Below, in pieces: positions 6,026-6,159 of a stretch of DNA of 6,159 nucleotides. Source of the DNA: Wohlfahrtiimonas sp. (lineage in GTDB: Bacteria; Pseudomonadota; Gammaproteobacteria; Cardiobacteriales; Wohlfahrtiimonadaceae); assembly GCA_030149965.1 (NCBI GenBank), contig JASLHB010000022.1:1-6159 (forward strand), given 5' to 3'. The first letter of the stretch is position 1, and each line of letters starts with the position of its first letter. A program made the translations under genes and the position numbers. The notes under the pieces were generated by a model. It worked only from the letters and a program-made list of their open reading frames with translations, ran no database searches and was not told the origin of the DNA.

Positions 6026-6159
6026 ATGTTAGAAAGATTCAATGAAGCAGTACAAAATATTTTAGCGATTCAAGATGAAATCATATTAGCGTTTTGGCAA
6101 ACATTTGTGATGGTTGGCATTTCAACAGTTTTGGGTGTTTTGCTTGGCACAGTTTTAGG
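6026..6159 (+). CDS. metI: MetI, methionine ABC importer permease (N-terminal part, cut by window edge)
   Basis: Only the first 44 residues are inside the window. The ATG lies one nucleotide after the metN stop, with AGGA at 6017-6020 giving a 5-nt spacing, so the two genes are translationally coupled. The peptide has a short amphipathic start (MLERFNEAVQNI), then a first membrane helix from about residue 22 (FWQTFVMVGISTVLGVLLGT), which resembles the start of MetI-type permeases where a WxT segment leads into a Gly/Val/Leu-rich helix. The assignment rests on this and on position after metN; the transport-specific loop is outside the window. The native protein is usually about 217 residues. 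Confidence 0.83.
   Translation, partial: MLERFNEAVQNILAIQDEIILAFWQTFVMVGISTVLGVLLGTVL

Noticed and set aside
1..6159. CRISPR array, insertion sequence or phage genes
   Set aside because: No regularly spaced repeats, transposase-like frames or terminal inverted repeats were seen.

Overview
The window is an AT-rich stretch of a bacterial chromosome, most likely from a gammaproteobacterium. The fused histidinol-phosphatase/IGP-dehydratase HisB, the long-form HisG with a regulatory tail, and the tightly packed order hisG-hisD-hisC-hisB all point that way. I cannot name a genus from sequence alone.

Left part (1-4249, minus strand): the first four genes of a histidine biosynthesis operon. hisG is promoter-proximal, followed by hisD (2-nt gap), hisC (3-nt gap) and hisB (29-nt gap, running off the left edge). 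HisG commits PRPP and ATP to the pathway. HisB, HisC and HisD carry out later steps, ending in histidine. Upstream of hisG there is no His-rich leader peptide. Instead a perfect 20-bp inverted repeat of the TrpR-operator type (4283-4302) overlaps a plausible promoter, suggesting repressor control rather than classical attenuation.

Middle (4250-5286): mostly non-coding. It holds an elongator-type tRNA-Met(CAT) with its own near-consensus sigma70 promoter and a strong hairpin terminator, a short direct repeat, and a minus-strand 59-codon remnant that looks like the C-terminus of a membrane transporter. A plus-strand leader then runs into the last operon.

Right part (5083-6159, plus strand): a methionine ABC importer operon, metN (complete) then metI (runs off the right edge). 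Its leader contains what I read as a SAM-II riboswitch aptamer (5134-5177), identified from its pseudoknot geometry and conserved GATTT, TTGC and GCTAA blocks. A rho-independent terminator follows just before the metN ribosome-binding site. Aptamer and terminator can pair with each other over about 19 bp in a nested arrangement, which gives a complete SAM-responsive transcription-attenuation model: high SAM folds the aptamer, frees the terminator and shuts off methionine uptake. The encoded MetN is short (245 aa) and lacks the C-terminal methionine-sensing domain of the E. coli type, so the RNA switch may be the main feedback point.
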